Below, piece by piece: positions 1-7,731 of a DNA stretch of 27,832 nt. Source of the DNA: a bacterium (GTDB taxonomy: Bacteria > Electryoneota > RPQS01); assembly GCA_018814465.1 (NCBI GenBank), contig JAHIZR010000200.1, positions 1 to 27,832 of the forward strand, given 5' to 3'. Numbering within the stretch: position 1 is the stretch's first letter; each line of letters starts with the position of its first letter. The notes below the pieces were generated by a model. It saw only the letters and a program-made list of their open reading frames with translations, did no database searches and was not told the origin of the DNA. Made by a program: the position numbers and the translations under genes.

Positions 1-761
1 CCGCCAAAATCGTTCAGATTCCGGATCCAAACCGGTAATGTCAATAAAATAATACAGCCGAGGGCGATTCCCCAGTGAAGCAGTTTTGCTGAAGATTTCC
101 GTCGAAGAACAATCAACAGCGGCAGGGGGATCAGCAGCAGCGCAGACAGTTTGGTATAAAGAGCGAGAGATACAACGGCCGTGAAGAGCATCCAATATCT
201 GAAATGCCGCTCAGAATGCTGAAGCCTAAGCGCGATCCAATAACTGATTCCGATCAGAAGCCAGAACAGCGAGTCATTCGTGCAGGCAGCTTGAAAGCGG
301 ATCAGGATGCCGCTGATGGACAAGAAGATCAGTCCCGCCGCAATTGCCGCGGAAGAGAGTTGAAGTTCCCGGGCAATCAGGAAGAAGACCGGAATGAGTA
401 ATATTCCGAAGAGAATCGATAGAAATCTCCCCGTTAAAACGATGGATTTAAAATCCCGCTCCATCCAAAGAGCCGCTGTCAAAGAGTGCAATAGATAGTA
501 AAGAGGCGGCTGGTAGTTTTCAAAGCTGCCTCTTTGCAGTGCGCCGGGGGCATCGATCGGTTCGACCTGAGCAGGCAGAGCGTGATGCTTCAGCAAAAAA
601 TCCGTGTAGTTGGCGTGGGCGATTTCATCATTGTAGGATGATAACTCGCCCGGCTTTGACTCACCCGCAATCGGAACAGCGACCGCAAAATAAATTCTGA
701 GAGTGAGACCGATGATGAGAGCAAAACCGGCGGGCAGCCATGCTTTGCGGAGGAAACTCAT
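1..761 (-). CDS. GT-C type membrane glycosyltransferase, C-terminus outside window (partial)
   Basis: An open reading frame starts at ATG 761 and runs off the window edge (about 253 codons visible). It begins FLRKAWLPAGFALIIGLTLR, a first membrane segment. A loop with NDEIAHANY follows (acidic DE pair near residues 46-47), then the motif QPPLYYLLHSL and at least four more hydrophobic segments. A first-loop acidic motif, a QPPLYY stretch and many membrane helices are typical of GT-C enzymes (glycosyltransferase family 39/ArnT/DUF2142-like), which transfer sugars from polyprenyl-phosphate donors on the outer face of the inner membrane. ATG overlaps the gpmI stop by 4 bases (ATGA), so it is probably translationally coupled. 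Acceptor and donor cannot be inferred. Family-level call is fairly sure; exact family is not. Confidence 0.75.
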   Translation of the reverse strand, partial: MSFLRKAWLPAGFALIIGLTLRIYFAVAVPIAGESKPGELSSYNDEIAHANYTDFLLKHHALPAQVEPIDAPGALQRGSFENYQPPLYYLLHSLTAALWMERDFKSIVLTGRFLSILFGILLIPVFFLIARELQLSSAAIAAGLIFLSISGILIRFQAACTNDSLFWLLIGISYWIALRLQHSERHFRYWMLFTAVVSLALYTKLSALLLIPLPLLIVLRRKSSAKLLHWGIALGCIILLTLPVWIRNLNDFG

Positions 762-2284
762 AGCTGGAGAAGCGAGTCGCCGGTCATTTCTTTTGGTTTA
801 TGAAGATCCATCAGTTCAAGCACCGTTGGGGCAAGGTCGGCCAACCGTCCCCCCTTGCGAAGAGTCCTGTGATGAGAATCGCCGATGAGCGCAAGCGGGA
901 CTTCGTTGGTCGTGTGAGCCGTGAAGGGACCGCTGGTGGCATCGTCCCACATCTGTTCGGCGTTGCCGTGATCGGCGGTAATCAGAATCGTGTATTTGTT
1001 TTCAGCGGCGGCGGCGCACATTTTCTGCACGCATTTATCGACAGTTTCGACGGCTTGAATCGCAGCCTCGAGAATCCCGGAATGGCCGACCATGTCGCAA
1101 TTAGCGAAATTAATGACGATCAGATCGTATGTTTTTGATTCGATCGCGGCGCAGAGTTTGTCCGCGACTTCATAGGCGCTCATTTCCGGCATGAGGTTAT
1201 AAGTGGCAACCTTGGGCGAGGGAACGAGAATGCGATCCTCGCCGGGGAAAGGCGTATCGATACCGCCGTTGAAAAAGAAGGTGACATGCGGATATTTCTC
1301 GGTTTCCGCGATGCGAAGCTGCCGCAATCCCGCCTCGGAAACGATGCCGCCGAGAATATTATCAAGCTGTACCGGCGGAAAGAGAATCGGAAATTTGTAG
1401 TCCTCCCGATAGCGAGTCATGGTTACATAGCGCTTGACTTTCACTTGAGCATCAAAACCGTCGAAATTCGGATCGGTGAGAGCGTCGGTAAGCTGGCGGG
1501 TCCGGTCGGCGCGGAAATTAAAGAAGAGCACTCCATCCTCTGAACTCAGCCGGGAAACTTCATCACTGCGGCCGATGATAGACGGTTCGATAAACTCATC
1601 GGTGATTTCACGGTCATAGGAATCCGCAACCGCATCGCTCACATTTTTGAAGGAGAGTCCGATTCCGTCACAGATCGCGCGATAGGCTTTTTCAATGCGC
1701 TGCCAACGCTTGTCGCGATCCATCGCCCAATAGCGGCCAATGACAGTCGCGATCCGGCCGACTTCGAGTTCGGTCATCCAGGCGTGAACGCTCTGGAGAT
1801 AGCTGAGGGCGGAATGGGGAGGTGTATCGCGGCCATCGGTGAACGCATGAAGCACGACATCATGAAAATCGAGGCGACGGCAGAGGATGAGAATCGCTCT
1901 AAGATGATTCATGGCAGCATGGACTCCGCCCGTACTGACAAGCCCCAGGAGATGCAAGCGGCGCTTGCGCTTCTTGAGATCAGCAATCAGATCCTTGAGG
2001 ACTTGAATCTCAAAGAAAGCGCCCTCCTCAATTGCCTTGTCGATGCGGGTCACATCCTGAAAAACGACGCGTCCCGCTCCGATATTAAGATGACCGACTT
2101 CGCTGTTTCCCATTTGACCGAGAGGCAGTCCGACATCCAAGCCGCATGTTTTCAGGGTAACTGTCGGATTCGTGTTCCACATTTTATCAAGGAAAGGCGT
2201 ATTCGCTTCAGTCACAGCGTTATACTTGCCGGGGGGAGCAAGTCCGTAACCATCAAGAACCGTTAGAATGACGCGTTGTGACAT
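758..2284 (-). CDS. gpmI: 2,3-bisphosphoglycerate-independent phosphoglycerate mutase
   Basis: This cytosolic glycolytic enzyme interconverts 3- and 2-phosphoglycerate through a phosphoserine intermediate and needs Mn2+. The protein has 508 residues, the usual family length. The N-terminal metal site LDGYG is at residues 10-14 (Asp11), the nucleophile motif MGNSEVGH has Ser61, and the C-terminal metal ligands lie in TADHGNAEQ. FTDGRDTPP and FFNFRADRTRQL, both conserved in the family, are present. It starts at ATG 2284, 11 bases after the selB stop, without a strong Shine-Dalgarno sequence. It lies between selB and a membrane glycosyltransferase gene whose start overlaps its stop, so the three are probably co-transcribed. 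I see no feature arguing against a functional enzyme. Confidence 0.98.
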   Translation of the reverse strand: MSQRVILTVLDGYGLAPPGKYNAVTEANTPFLDKMWNTNPTVTLKTCGLDVGLPLGQMGNSEVGHLNIGAGRVVFQDVTRIDKAIEEGAFFEIQVLKDLIADLKKRKRRLHLLGLVSTGGVHAAMNHLRAILILCRRLDFHDVVLHAFTDGRDTPPHSALSYLQSVHAWMTELEVGRIATVIGRYWAMDRDKRWQRIEKAYRAICDGIGLSFKNVSDAVADSYDREITDEFIEPSIIGRSDEVSRLSSEDGVLFFNFRADRTRQLTDALTDPNFDGFDAQVKVKRYVTMTRYREDYKFPILFPPVQLDNILGGIVSEAGLRQLRIAETEKYPHVTFFFNGGIDTPFPGEDRILVPSPKVATYNLMPEMSAYEVADKLCAAIESKTYDLIVINFANCDMVGHSGILEAAIQAVETVDKCVQKMCAAAAENKYTILITADHGNAEQMWDDATSGPFTAHTTNEVPLALIGDSHHRTLRKGGRLADLAPTVLELMDLHKPKEMTGDSLLQL

Positions 2285-2295
2285 AAAAACTGCGG

Positions 2296-4170
2296 CTAAA
2301 ACTTAGGACCTTTTACACGAAGATTGTTTTCCCGACGGGTAACTCCCTCGCTGTCAAGATATTCCAGAAATGGAACAACATACTTCCGCGAAGAAGAAAG
2401 CAACGAGCTGATTTCAGAGACGGATAATCCTTCCGAATTCGCCAAGGCACCACGCAGCGACCGCACAGCAGTCGTGAAGCAATCAGAATCAAAGAAGAAA
2501 TCCAGTCCGATTCGTTTGGCGTATTCCAACCGTTCCATGATAACCAGGGTTTTTTCAACCTCCTGTTTGGGAATCGATAATTCCTCAGCGAGGGGGCCCG
2601 AGAGCGGAGGCGTAAACCGTTCACGCTTCAGGATCGCCGAAATCGAATTGATCAGAGCCTGCTGGTGATCAGTGAGTGAAGGCTTGCGGTCAAGGCGGAA
2701 GAGCACGCCGCTCTGTTTTCCGATCAGATTCGATCGAATGAGTTCATCGACAGCACGCTGCAGGATTTGTTCCGCATAAGATTTGAGCGAGCTTGTCGAA
2801 AACGCTGAGATCGACAGGCCTTTCAACTCGGGCTGCGTTTCATGGACGCGGTCGATTTCCGATAAAATATTCCGCTTGCAGGTTTCGATGTGCTCTTTCA
2901 GAATGGTGAAATCGCCCAACTGGACGGCTTCACACAAAAGAGGCTGCTCGAGCAATTCATGCAGGCGAAAAACAGGAATGCCGAAGCATTGCGCAAGATA
3001 TTTTTTAGCAATCCCGAATCTGCCCCGCGTTTTCAGTTGAGCAAAGAGCGCTTCGGCAATCGAATTTACTGAGAGTTGCCTGCTGAAATCCGTTTCAGCC
3101 GCTTTATCAGCCGCTCTTAGTTTCGGGGGGTGGGCTTCGAGCACTTTTCCGCCACCGAGGGTTTCCATGGGCGAGTAGCGGCGAATGATAAAGCGATCGC
3201 CCCAAGCAGCGACAACTGGCTTTTCAAGGAGCAGATTGGCAAAGCAGAGGTTCTCCGCTTGATGCAGAATCTGAAGTCTGCCGAGCGCTTCATCGGTTCC
3301 AATCAAGAAGCGCAGCCGCTGCCGGTCTTTGAGCGGCTTCGAGTTGGGAATCAGTTCGATTGCGATACGAATGCGAGAGGTTTCAAACAGCGAATCAGGC
3401 TCGCCGAGAGTCAAACCGCGTTCGAGATCTTTTACCTCGCCGATCAGGTTCAGAGCGGCGCGCTGGCCGGGAACCAATGAATCGCGTTCTTTGCCGTGCG
3501 ATTCAACATGCTTAACGCGCACGGAATGACTACCGGGCAGGATAACGAGCTTGTCATCCTTGCCGACTGTTCCGGACAAGACCGTTCCCGTAACAACCGT
3601 GCCGTGACCTTTGAGGGAGAAGACACGGTCAATGGGCAGACGAAAAACGCCGGGATTGTTGCGCGGAGTCATGCTCGAGAGGGCGGACAGCAGGAACTCA
3701 CGGAACTCAGGCAGACCTCTTTTTGAGAGAGAGTCAATCCGAAACAGCTCCGCTCCCTGCAGGAAAGTTCCTTTTACGGATTCTTCAATCTGCTCTTCAA
3801 CGAGATCAATCCAGTCATTGTCAGCAATGTCAATTTTCGTGATAACAACGCAGCCGTCGCGCACGCCGAGCAGCTTCAAGATTTGAAGATGCTCCGTTGT
3901 CTGCGGCATGACTCCGTCGTCGGCGGCTATGACCAGAATCGCATAATCGACGGTGGAAGCCCCCGCGACCATATTCCGAATAAACTTTTCATGGCCGGGG
4001 ACATCGATGATCGCAACATCGTCATTCAGGAAAGCATAGCCGAGATCGATGGTAATCTTTCGCTTCCGCTCTTCGGGCAAGCGATCCGGATCCGTGCCTG
4101 TCAGTGCGAGTACGAGTGAGGATTTTCCATGATCGATATGTCCGGCAGTGCCGACAATAATGTGGGACAT
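2296..4170 (-). CDS. selB: selenocysteine-specific translation elongation factor SelB
   Basis: SelB delivers Sec-tRNA(Sec) to UGA codons followed by a SECIS hairpin. The first part is an EF-Tu-like GTPase: P-loop GHIDHGKS (residues 10-17), switch I KITIDLGYAF, G3 DVPGHEKF and G4 TKID. Beta-barrel domains follow (FSLKGHGTVVTGTV). The C-terminal third looks like the winged-helix domains that bind the SECIS RNA. I start it at ATG 4170 (624 residues, MSHIIVGTAGHIDHGKS), which fits the family N-terminus. A longer frame to 4233 would add 21 unrelated residues inside the upstream gene. The start overlaps the upstream small ORF's stop by one base (TGATG), indicating translational coupling. selA is on the same strand near 9018-10418, supporting a real selenocysteine system; selC and selD are not visible here. 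Confidence 0.97.
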   Translation of the reverse strand: MSHIIVGTAGHIDHGKSSLVLALTGTDPDRLPEERKRKITIDLGYAFLNDDVAIIDVPGHEKFIRNMVAGASTVDYAILVIAADDGVMPQTTEHLQILKLLGVRDGCVVITKIDIADNDWIDLVEEQIEESVKGTFLQGAELFRIDSLSKRGLPEFREFLLSALSSMTPRNNPGVFRLPIDRVFSLKGHGTVVTGTVLSGTVGKDDKLVILPGSHSVRVKHVESHGKERDSLVPGQRAALNLIGEVKDLERGLTLGEPDSLFETSRIRIAIELIPNSKPLKDRQRLRFLIGTDEALGRLQILHQAENLCFANLLLEKPVVAAWGDRFIIRRYSPMETLGGGKVLEAHPPKLRAADKAAETDFSRQLSVNSIAEALFAQLKTRGRFGIAKKYLAQCFGIPVFRLHELLEQPLLCEAVQLGDFTILKEHIETCKRNILSEIDRVHETQPELKGLSISAFSTSSLKSYAEQILQRAVDELIRSNLIGKQSGVLFRLDRKPSLTDHQQALINSISAILKRERFTPPLSGPLAEELSIPKQEVEKTLVIMERLEYAKRIGLDFFFDSDCFTTAVRSLRGALANSEGLSVSEISSLLSSSRKYVVPFLEYLDSEGVTRRENNLRVKGPKF

Positions 4171-4394
4171 CAGGTTTGTTTGAAGATCGACTGCATATCG
4201 AAGAGGTGATACTCCGACATGCAGAAACGGCATCCGTTATATTGCGGCATATGGCTTGAATCAATCATTCGTTTGACCTGATCCAGAGTGTAGACTTTTC
4301 GTCGTTTGTCTTCAGGAATGTCCTTTACCTTGCATTCATACTGAATGAAGGACATGTCATGAATAATCAAGTTTTCCTCATCAACGAGATACAT
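4170..4394 (-). CDS. small conserved-looking protein of unknown function, coupled to selB
   Basis: I do not recognise this 74-residue protein. It is supported as a gene by a Shine-Dalgarno GAGG about seven bases before ATG 4394 and by a stop that overlaps the selB start (TGATG), a typical coupled arrangement. It has no signal peptide or membrane segment. It contains Cys21, His48, a C-x2-C pair (Cys55/Cys58, context NGCRFCMSEYH) and His63, a spacing that could bind zinc or another metal, though no known fold is evident. The central part is rich in Lys/Arg/Asp/Glu. Its position suggests a partner of SelB or simply operon sharing; the sequence does not decide. A spurious ORF is the main alternative but seems unlikely given the ribosome-binding site and coupling. 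Confidence 0.7.
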   Translation of the reverse strand: MYLVDEENLIIHDMSFIQYECKVKDIPEDKRRKVYTLDQVKRMIDSSHMPQYNGCRFCMSEYHLFDMQSIFKQT

Positions 4395-4521
4395 AGCAAG
4401 ACCTCAGCTAAGATGTTAAATGAGAAGATTCCGGCCGGGATGCGCACCTTGACAGAATCGAAAGCGGAACGTTTTCTGTGCTTAGCCCGGCTCGGCGACA
4501 AAATTATAAATAATTCCTGCT

Positions 4522-5244
4522 TCAGCGCGATCGAGATGACTGAATAAGCGTACGCAGTTGTTCGAGTTCGACTGGTTTCAGTTCACGCCATCTGCCGGGG
4601 CGCAGCGTGCCGAGTTCGAGTCCGGCAAAAGTATTGCGATGGAGGTGAAGCACGCGAACTCCAAGCGCTTCCATCATGCGGCGGATTTCACGTTTGCGGC
4701 CCTCGCGAAGAGTAAGCCGAACCGCCTTTTTCCCACTGCGCTGCACATGAAGAGCGAAAGCACGGCCATCATCAAGCGGGATACCGGTTCTGATCTTACG
4801 AAGCTGAATATCGGTAAGCGGCGGGCTGGTTTCGACTGTGTAGGTTTTTTCACATCCGAATTTGGGGTGAGTCAGAGCGTAAGCAAGTTCACCGTCATCG
4901 GTAATAAGGAGGAGACCCGTGCTGTCTCTATCAAGGCGGCCAACGGGGAAATAGCGGCGATCATCCGGCACAAGATCGAGAAAGGAAGCGCCTTTTTCAC
5001 GGCCAATTTTGCAAGTAGACAGATATCCCACCGGCTTGTTCAACATGAGAACCTTGCGACGGAGTTCTTTGGGCACCGGTTCACCGTCCACGGTGACATC
5101 GTCCTGATCCGGGTCCACCCTGCTGCCGAGTTCAGTAACGACCGCACCGTTCACAGAGATCAAACCTTCGGCAATCAGCTTTTCAGCCGCTCTGCGAGAG
5201 CAGATGCCGCGGCGGGCAAGAAATTTTTGAATTCTTTCGTTCAT
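4522..5244 (-). CDS. rluB: RluB/RsuA-family pseudouridine synthase
   Basis: This 240-residue protein starts with an S4 RNA-binding domain (MNERIQKFLARRGICSRR, residues 1-60) followed by a catalytic domain with GRLDRDSTGLLL. The family's catalytic aspartate is Asp105. LREGRKREIRRM and LHRNTFAGLELG near the C-terminus are also typical. RluB modifies a uridine in helix 89/90 of 23S rRNA; the related RsuA (16S) and RluE/RluF (23S) cannot be strictly excluded, but S4 plus this length fits RluB best. Its ATG at 5244 lies 12 bases after a GAGGG that is buried in the 3' arm of a hairpin (5255-5274), so its expression may be limited by that structure. The next gene downstream begins 128 bases away. 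Confidence 0.93.
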   Translation of the reverse strand: MNERIQKFLARRGICSRRAAEKLIAEGLISVNGAVVTELGSRVDPDQDDVTVDGEPVPKELRRKVLMLNKPVGYLSTCKIGREKGASFLDLVPDDRRYFPVGRLDRDSTGLLLITDDGELAYALTHPKFGCEKTYTVETSPPLTDIQLRKIRTGIPLDDGRAFALHVQRSGKKAVRLTLREGRKREIRRMMEALGVRVLHLHRNTFAGLELGTLRPGRWRELKPVELEQLRTLIQSSRSR

Positions 5245-5251
5245 GACGGAG

Positions 5252-5274
5252 AAAAACCCTCAAGGGCGAGGGTT
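5252..5274 (-). terminator. intrinsic-terminator-like hairpin immediately before rluB
   Basis: On the minus strand a perfect 7-bp stem AACCCTC/GAGGGTT encloses a 6-base loop (GCCCTT) and is followed by a run of T, giving five consecutive T from 5256 to 5252. This is a plausible Rho-independent terminator for the PEGA gene ending at 5467. The hairpin is only seven to eight bases from the rluB start codon region and its 3' arm holds the only Shine-Dalgarno-like GAGGG of rluB, so it could instead act as an attenuator or a translational gate. The stem is moderate in strength. Confidence 0.6.
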
Positions 5275-5466
5275 GCTGGAAGTATCCTTATTGCAGGGCG
5301 GATAAAGGAACTGTCCCGGCATCCTATGGTCGTTGAAAAGAATACTCCAGCCGGGCTGTGCGTGTTTGAAAAGTTAAACTTCGATCGACAACTGCGGCTG
5401 TTCAGTCCGGCGCGGAGGTTAGTGATGGAAAGAAAAAGGTCACAGTACGGATTTACCGCCGGCAAT
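5275..5466 (-). other. non-coding stretch between the PEGA gene and the rluB hairpin
   Basis: About 190 bases separate the PEGA gene stop from the hairpin. A TTG-initiated frame of 74 codons (5241-5465) crosses this space, but it has no ribosome-binding site, an uninformative composition and no recognisable motif, so I do not call it a gene. I found no convincing sigma-70 pair, tRNA or repeat here. If the hairpin is a true terminator, a promoter for rluB would have to lie in or before this stretch and read through it. Confidence 0.5.
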
Positions 5467-6876
5467 TCAGCTAAGGCTCAGGATGTTCAAATTCCGGTAT
5501 TTGCTCTGCCATTTTTCGAGAGTAACTTCTCTCAGCTCCTTGAGTTTCAGCTTGCGCTTGCTGAAGAAGGATTCGATTCGGAAATTGACTTCAGCAACAT
5601 CACCGTCGGAGAGATCAACATGAATATCGTTAGCGAGTTCGCCATATTCGATGCGGATCAGCCGTTTACCGGGAAGCAAGCTGCCGACCAGAGTCAGATC
5701 GAAGGGCTCATCATGTCCGTCGAGGATGAGTTCATTGTCGACATAGATGCGAAGCAGGGAGCCATCAAATGGCTTCACACTGGACGCCGGAACGACCGCC
5801 AGAAATGCATTACCGGAAATACGTTCGTAGGTACCGACGATATCCGGGATTTCGATATCATCGGGTGTGATATTAACTTCAAGCGGCTCCGGTGACTGAT
5901 AACCGGCGACATCAGCAAAGGTAACAGTATGCCTGCCAAACTCCATTTGAATGTCCGTTTGTCCAACTCCAACCGGAACGCCGTCGATAAGAATTCCCGC
6001 CGCCAGAGGCTCGGTCAGAAGCCTGACAAGGGGACGAGGCCATGTATCATCCGGTTTCAGGTTGAAGGCAACCAGTTCGGATTGACCACTGCGCGAGAGC
6101 GAGACGGAGATCTCCGCGGGATAAACGTTATAGCCTTCTTTCGACAGCGAAAAGGCATAGAGCCCTCTGTCGAGACCATTGAAAGTATAAGGAGTTGTAT
6201 GCGGTGTCAGCGCAGAGTTGACTATGATTGAAGCGCCTTCGGGATTGCTGGTCACCGTAATCTCCGTTTCAGACAGAGCCTTACGTGCGGTTTGGGTCGA
6301 GGCCTCGGGAGATGTCGGGGGCGCAGATTGAGTCAAATGAGACTGACGTTCGACAGGTGACGATGTATCGGGATAGTATTCATAGTCTTCCGGGACATAG
6401 TCATCTTCATATTTAACGATGCGTCGCGATTGGGGAGCCGGTGGAATCGAAATAACGGGTTCACCCGTGCTGAAAATTTCCTGACGAACCGCTCTGATGG
6501 GGGTGATTGAATCTTTTTTTGCCACATCTTTGGCTTCTTTGAACAGGAAACTCGCGTTTGCAATCCGGTCTTCATAGACCTCAACGATAGCGACTTCAGG
6601 TTCGGAAACGTATCCGGGTTTGCGAACGGTAATCAGTTGACGGCCAACGGGAACGCCCTCGAGGATGGTATCGGACATGTAACCGGTTTGCACTCCGGCG
6701 ATATAGATATCAGCGCCGGGGATGGAAGTTGTTACACGCACTTGACCTGTCGAAACGGATTTATGGGACAGCACCCAAACCGCACCGACAGCAATAATCA
6801 TAAGCGGCACGGCGATTTTCAGCATATTAATCAGAATGCTGACAAATGGGCCGGTTCCTCGAGGCGCTCGTTTCAT
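5467..6876 (-). CDS. membrane-anchored PEGA-repeat protein
   Basis: This 469-residue protein has one N-terminal membrane helix (about residues 12-35, ILINMLKIAVPLMIIAVGAV), with the remainder predicted outside the cytoplasm. Three PEGA-like beta modules follow: about 43-95 (IPGADIYIAGVQTG ... RKPGY), about 205-275 (NPEGASIIVNSALTP ... SKEGY) and about 285-335 (AAGILIDGVPVG ... GYQSPEP). PEGA domains are small surface beta-modules of unknown biochemical role. A low-complexity acidic/Pro/Ser linker (about 125-200, with EDDYVPEDYEYYPD) separates modules one and two, and the tail is basic (FSKRKLKLKEL). It lies 43 bases downstream of the slipin gene and probably ends this transcription unit. A structural or envelope-anchoring role is a guess. 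Confidence 0.8.
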   Translation of the reverse strand: MKRAPRGTGPFVSILINMLKIAVPLMIIAVGAVWVLSHKSVSTGQVRVTTSIPGADIYIAGVQTGYMSDTILEGVPVGRQLITVRKPGYVSEPEVAIVEVYEDRIANASFLFKEAKDVAKKDSITPIRAVRQEIFSTGEPVISIPPAPQSRRIVKYEDDYVPEDYEYYPDTSSPVERQSHLTQSAPPTSPEASTQTARKALSETEITVTSNPEGASIIVNSALTPHTTPYTFNGLDRGLYAFSLSKEGYNVYPAEISVSLSRSGQSELVAFNLKPDDTWPRPLVRLLTEPLAAGILIDGVPVGVGQTDIQMEFGRHTVTFADVAGYQSPEPLEVNITPDDIEIPDIVGTYERISGNAFLAVVPASSVKPFDGSLLRIYVDNELILDGHDEPFDLTLVGSLLPGKRLIRIEYGELANDIHVDLSDGDVAEVNFRIESFFSKRKLKLKELREVTLEKWQSKYRNLNILSLS

Positions 6877-6919
6877 TTACGAAATCTTGGTTTTGTAAGT
6901 AAGCTATTTATGAGTCCGG

Positions 6920-7678
6920 TTAAGTACCGGGTTTATCTTTATTGAAAAAGTGCTGAAAGAGATCAATCGGAACCGGGAAGATGGTCGTTGAATTATTTTC
7001 AGCCGCGACTTCCACGAGGGTCTGCAAATATCTAAGCTGCAGCGCTTGCGGGTGCTGCTGGATAATACTGGCCGCTTCCGTCAGTTGATCGGCTGCCTGT
7101 CGTTCACCCTCGGCGGCAATAATTTTCGCGCGCCGGATACGTTCCGCTTCAGCCTGCTTCGCCATGGCTCGCTTCATTTCCTGAGGCAGGTCAACATGCT
7201 TGACCTCAACCAATGAAACTTTGATTCCCCACGGATCCGTTTGCCGATCGATGATTTCCTGAAGGTCGTGATTAATCTCATCCCGCTTACTCAGCAGGTC
7301 GTCCAGATCAATCTGACCGAGGACACTTCGCAGCGTGGTCTGAGAAAGCTGGCTTGTCGCAAACATATAGTTCTCGACATCGATGACCGCTTTCTCGGGA
7401 ACGAGGACACGGAAATAGACAACCGCGTTTACCTGAAGCGAGACATTATCTTTCGTGATGACATCCTGCGGCGGCACATCGAGGACGATGGTTCTCAAGC
7501 TGACTCTGACCATTTTATCGACAAGTGGAATCAGGAGAATCAGTCCGGGTCCTTTGGTCCCGATGAACCTACCCAATCTGAACACGACACCGCGTTCGTA
7601 CTCGTTCAGAATGCGAATCGCAGTGGCGATAATGAAGATCGCAAAGAGCGCGATAAAAATCACAATGGGCATAGCCAT
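6920..7678 (-). CDS. slipin (SPFH/stomatin-family membrane protein)
   Basis: This 252-residue protein has an N-terminal membrane segment (residues 1-22, PIVIFIALFAIFIIATAI). An SPFH/band-7 domain follows, with NEYERGVVFRLGRF, GPGLILLIP and a typical SLRTIVLDVPPQDVITKDNV region. A charged helix follows (AMAKQAEAERIRRAKIIAAEGERQ), which in this family forms the coiled coil of cage-like oligomers. Prokaryotic slipins pair with NfeD proteases, and here nfeD is directly upstream in transcription (54 bases apart), the standard STOPP pairing. The ATG at 7678 has a good ribosome-binding site, GGAG with a 7-base spacer. The likely role is organising membrane microdomains or regulating the NfeD protease; substrates are unknown. 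Confidence 0.95.
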   Translation of the reverse strand: MAMPIVIFIALFAIFIIATAIRILNEYERGVVFRLGRFIGTKGPGLILLIPLVDKMVRVSLRTIVLDVPPQDVITKDNVSLQVNAVVYFRVLVPEKAVIDVENYMFATSQLSQTTLRSVLGQIDLDDLLSKRDEINHDLQEIIDRQTDPWGIKVSLVEVKHVDLPQEMKRAMAKQAEAERIRRAKIIAAEGERQAADQLTEAASIIQQHPQALQLRYLQTLVEVAAENNSTTIFPVPIDLFQHFFNKDKPGT

Positions 7679-7731
7679 AGTACAACTCCTGCCAATGCTC
7701 CGAAAATCGGTCCCGGCGCATTGAGAAAGGT

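Noticed and set aside
1784..2266. A 160-codon plus-strand frame opposite gpmI
   Set aside because: Antisense to the conserved N-terminal half of gpmI; no independent support.
4395..4521. Search for a tRNA-Sec (selC) near selB; a TTCGATT T-loop-like string is present
   Set aside because: The flanking five-base arms do not pair and there is no matching long acceptor or variable arm.
5241..5465. A 74-codon TTG-initiated minus-strand frame between the PEGA gene and rluB
   Set aside because: No ribosome-binding site, runs through the terminator-like hairpin, and its composition resembles random sequence.
4558..5895. A 445-codon open frame on the plus strand across rluB and the PEGA gene
   Set aside because: It is antisense to two genes with clear family motifs, crosses a hairpin and a non-coding gap, and shows no recognisable domain or ribosome-binding site. 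It looks like a codon-bias shadow.
6916..6930. Small hairpin CCGGT/ACCGG at the slipin stop codon
   Set aside because: Only 5 bp and not followed by a U-tract, so not a convincing terminator.
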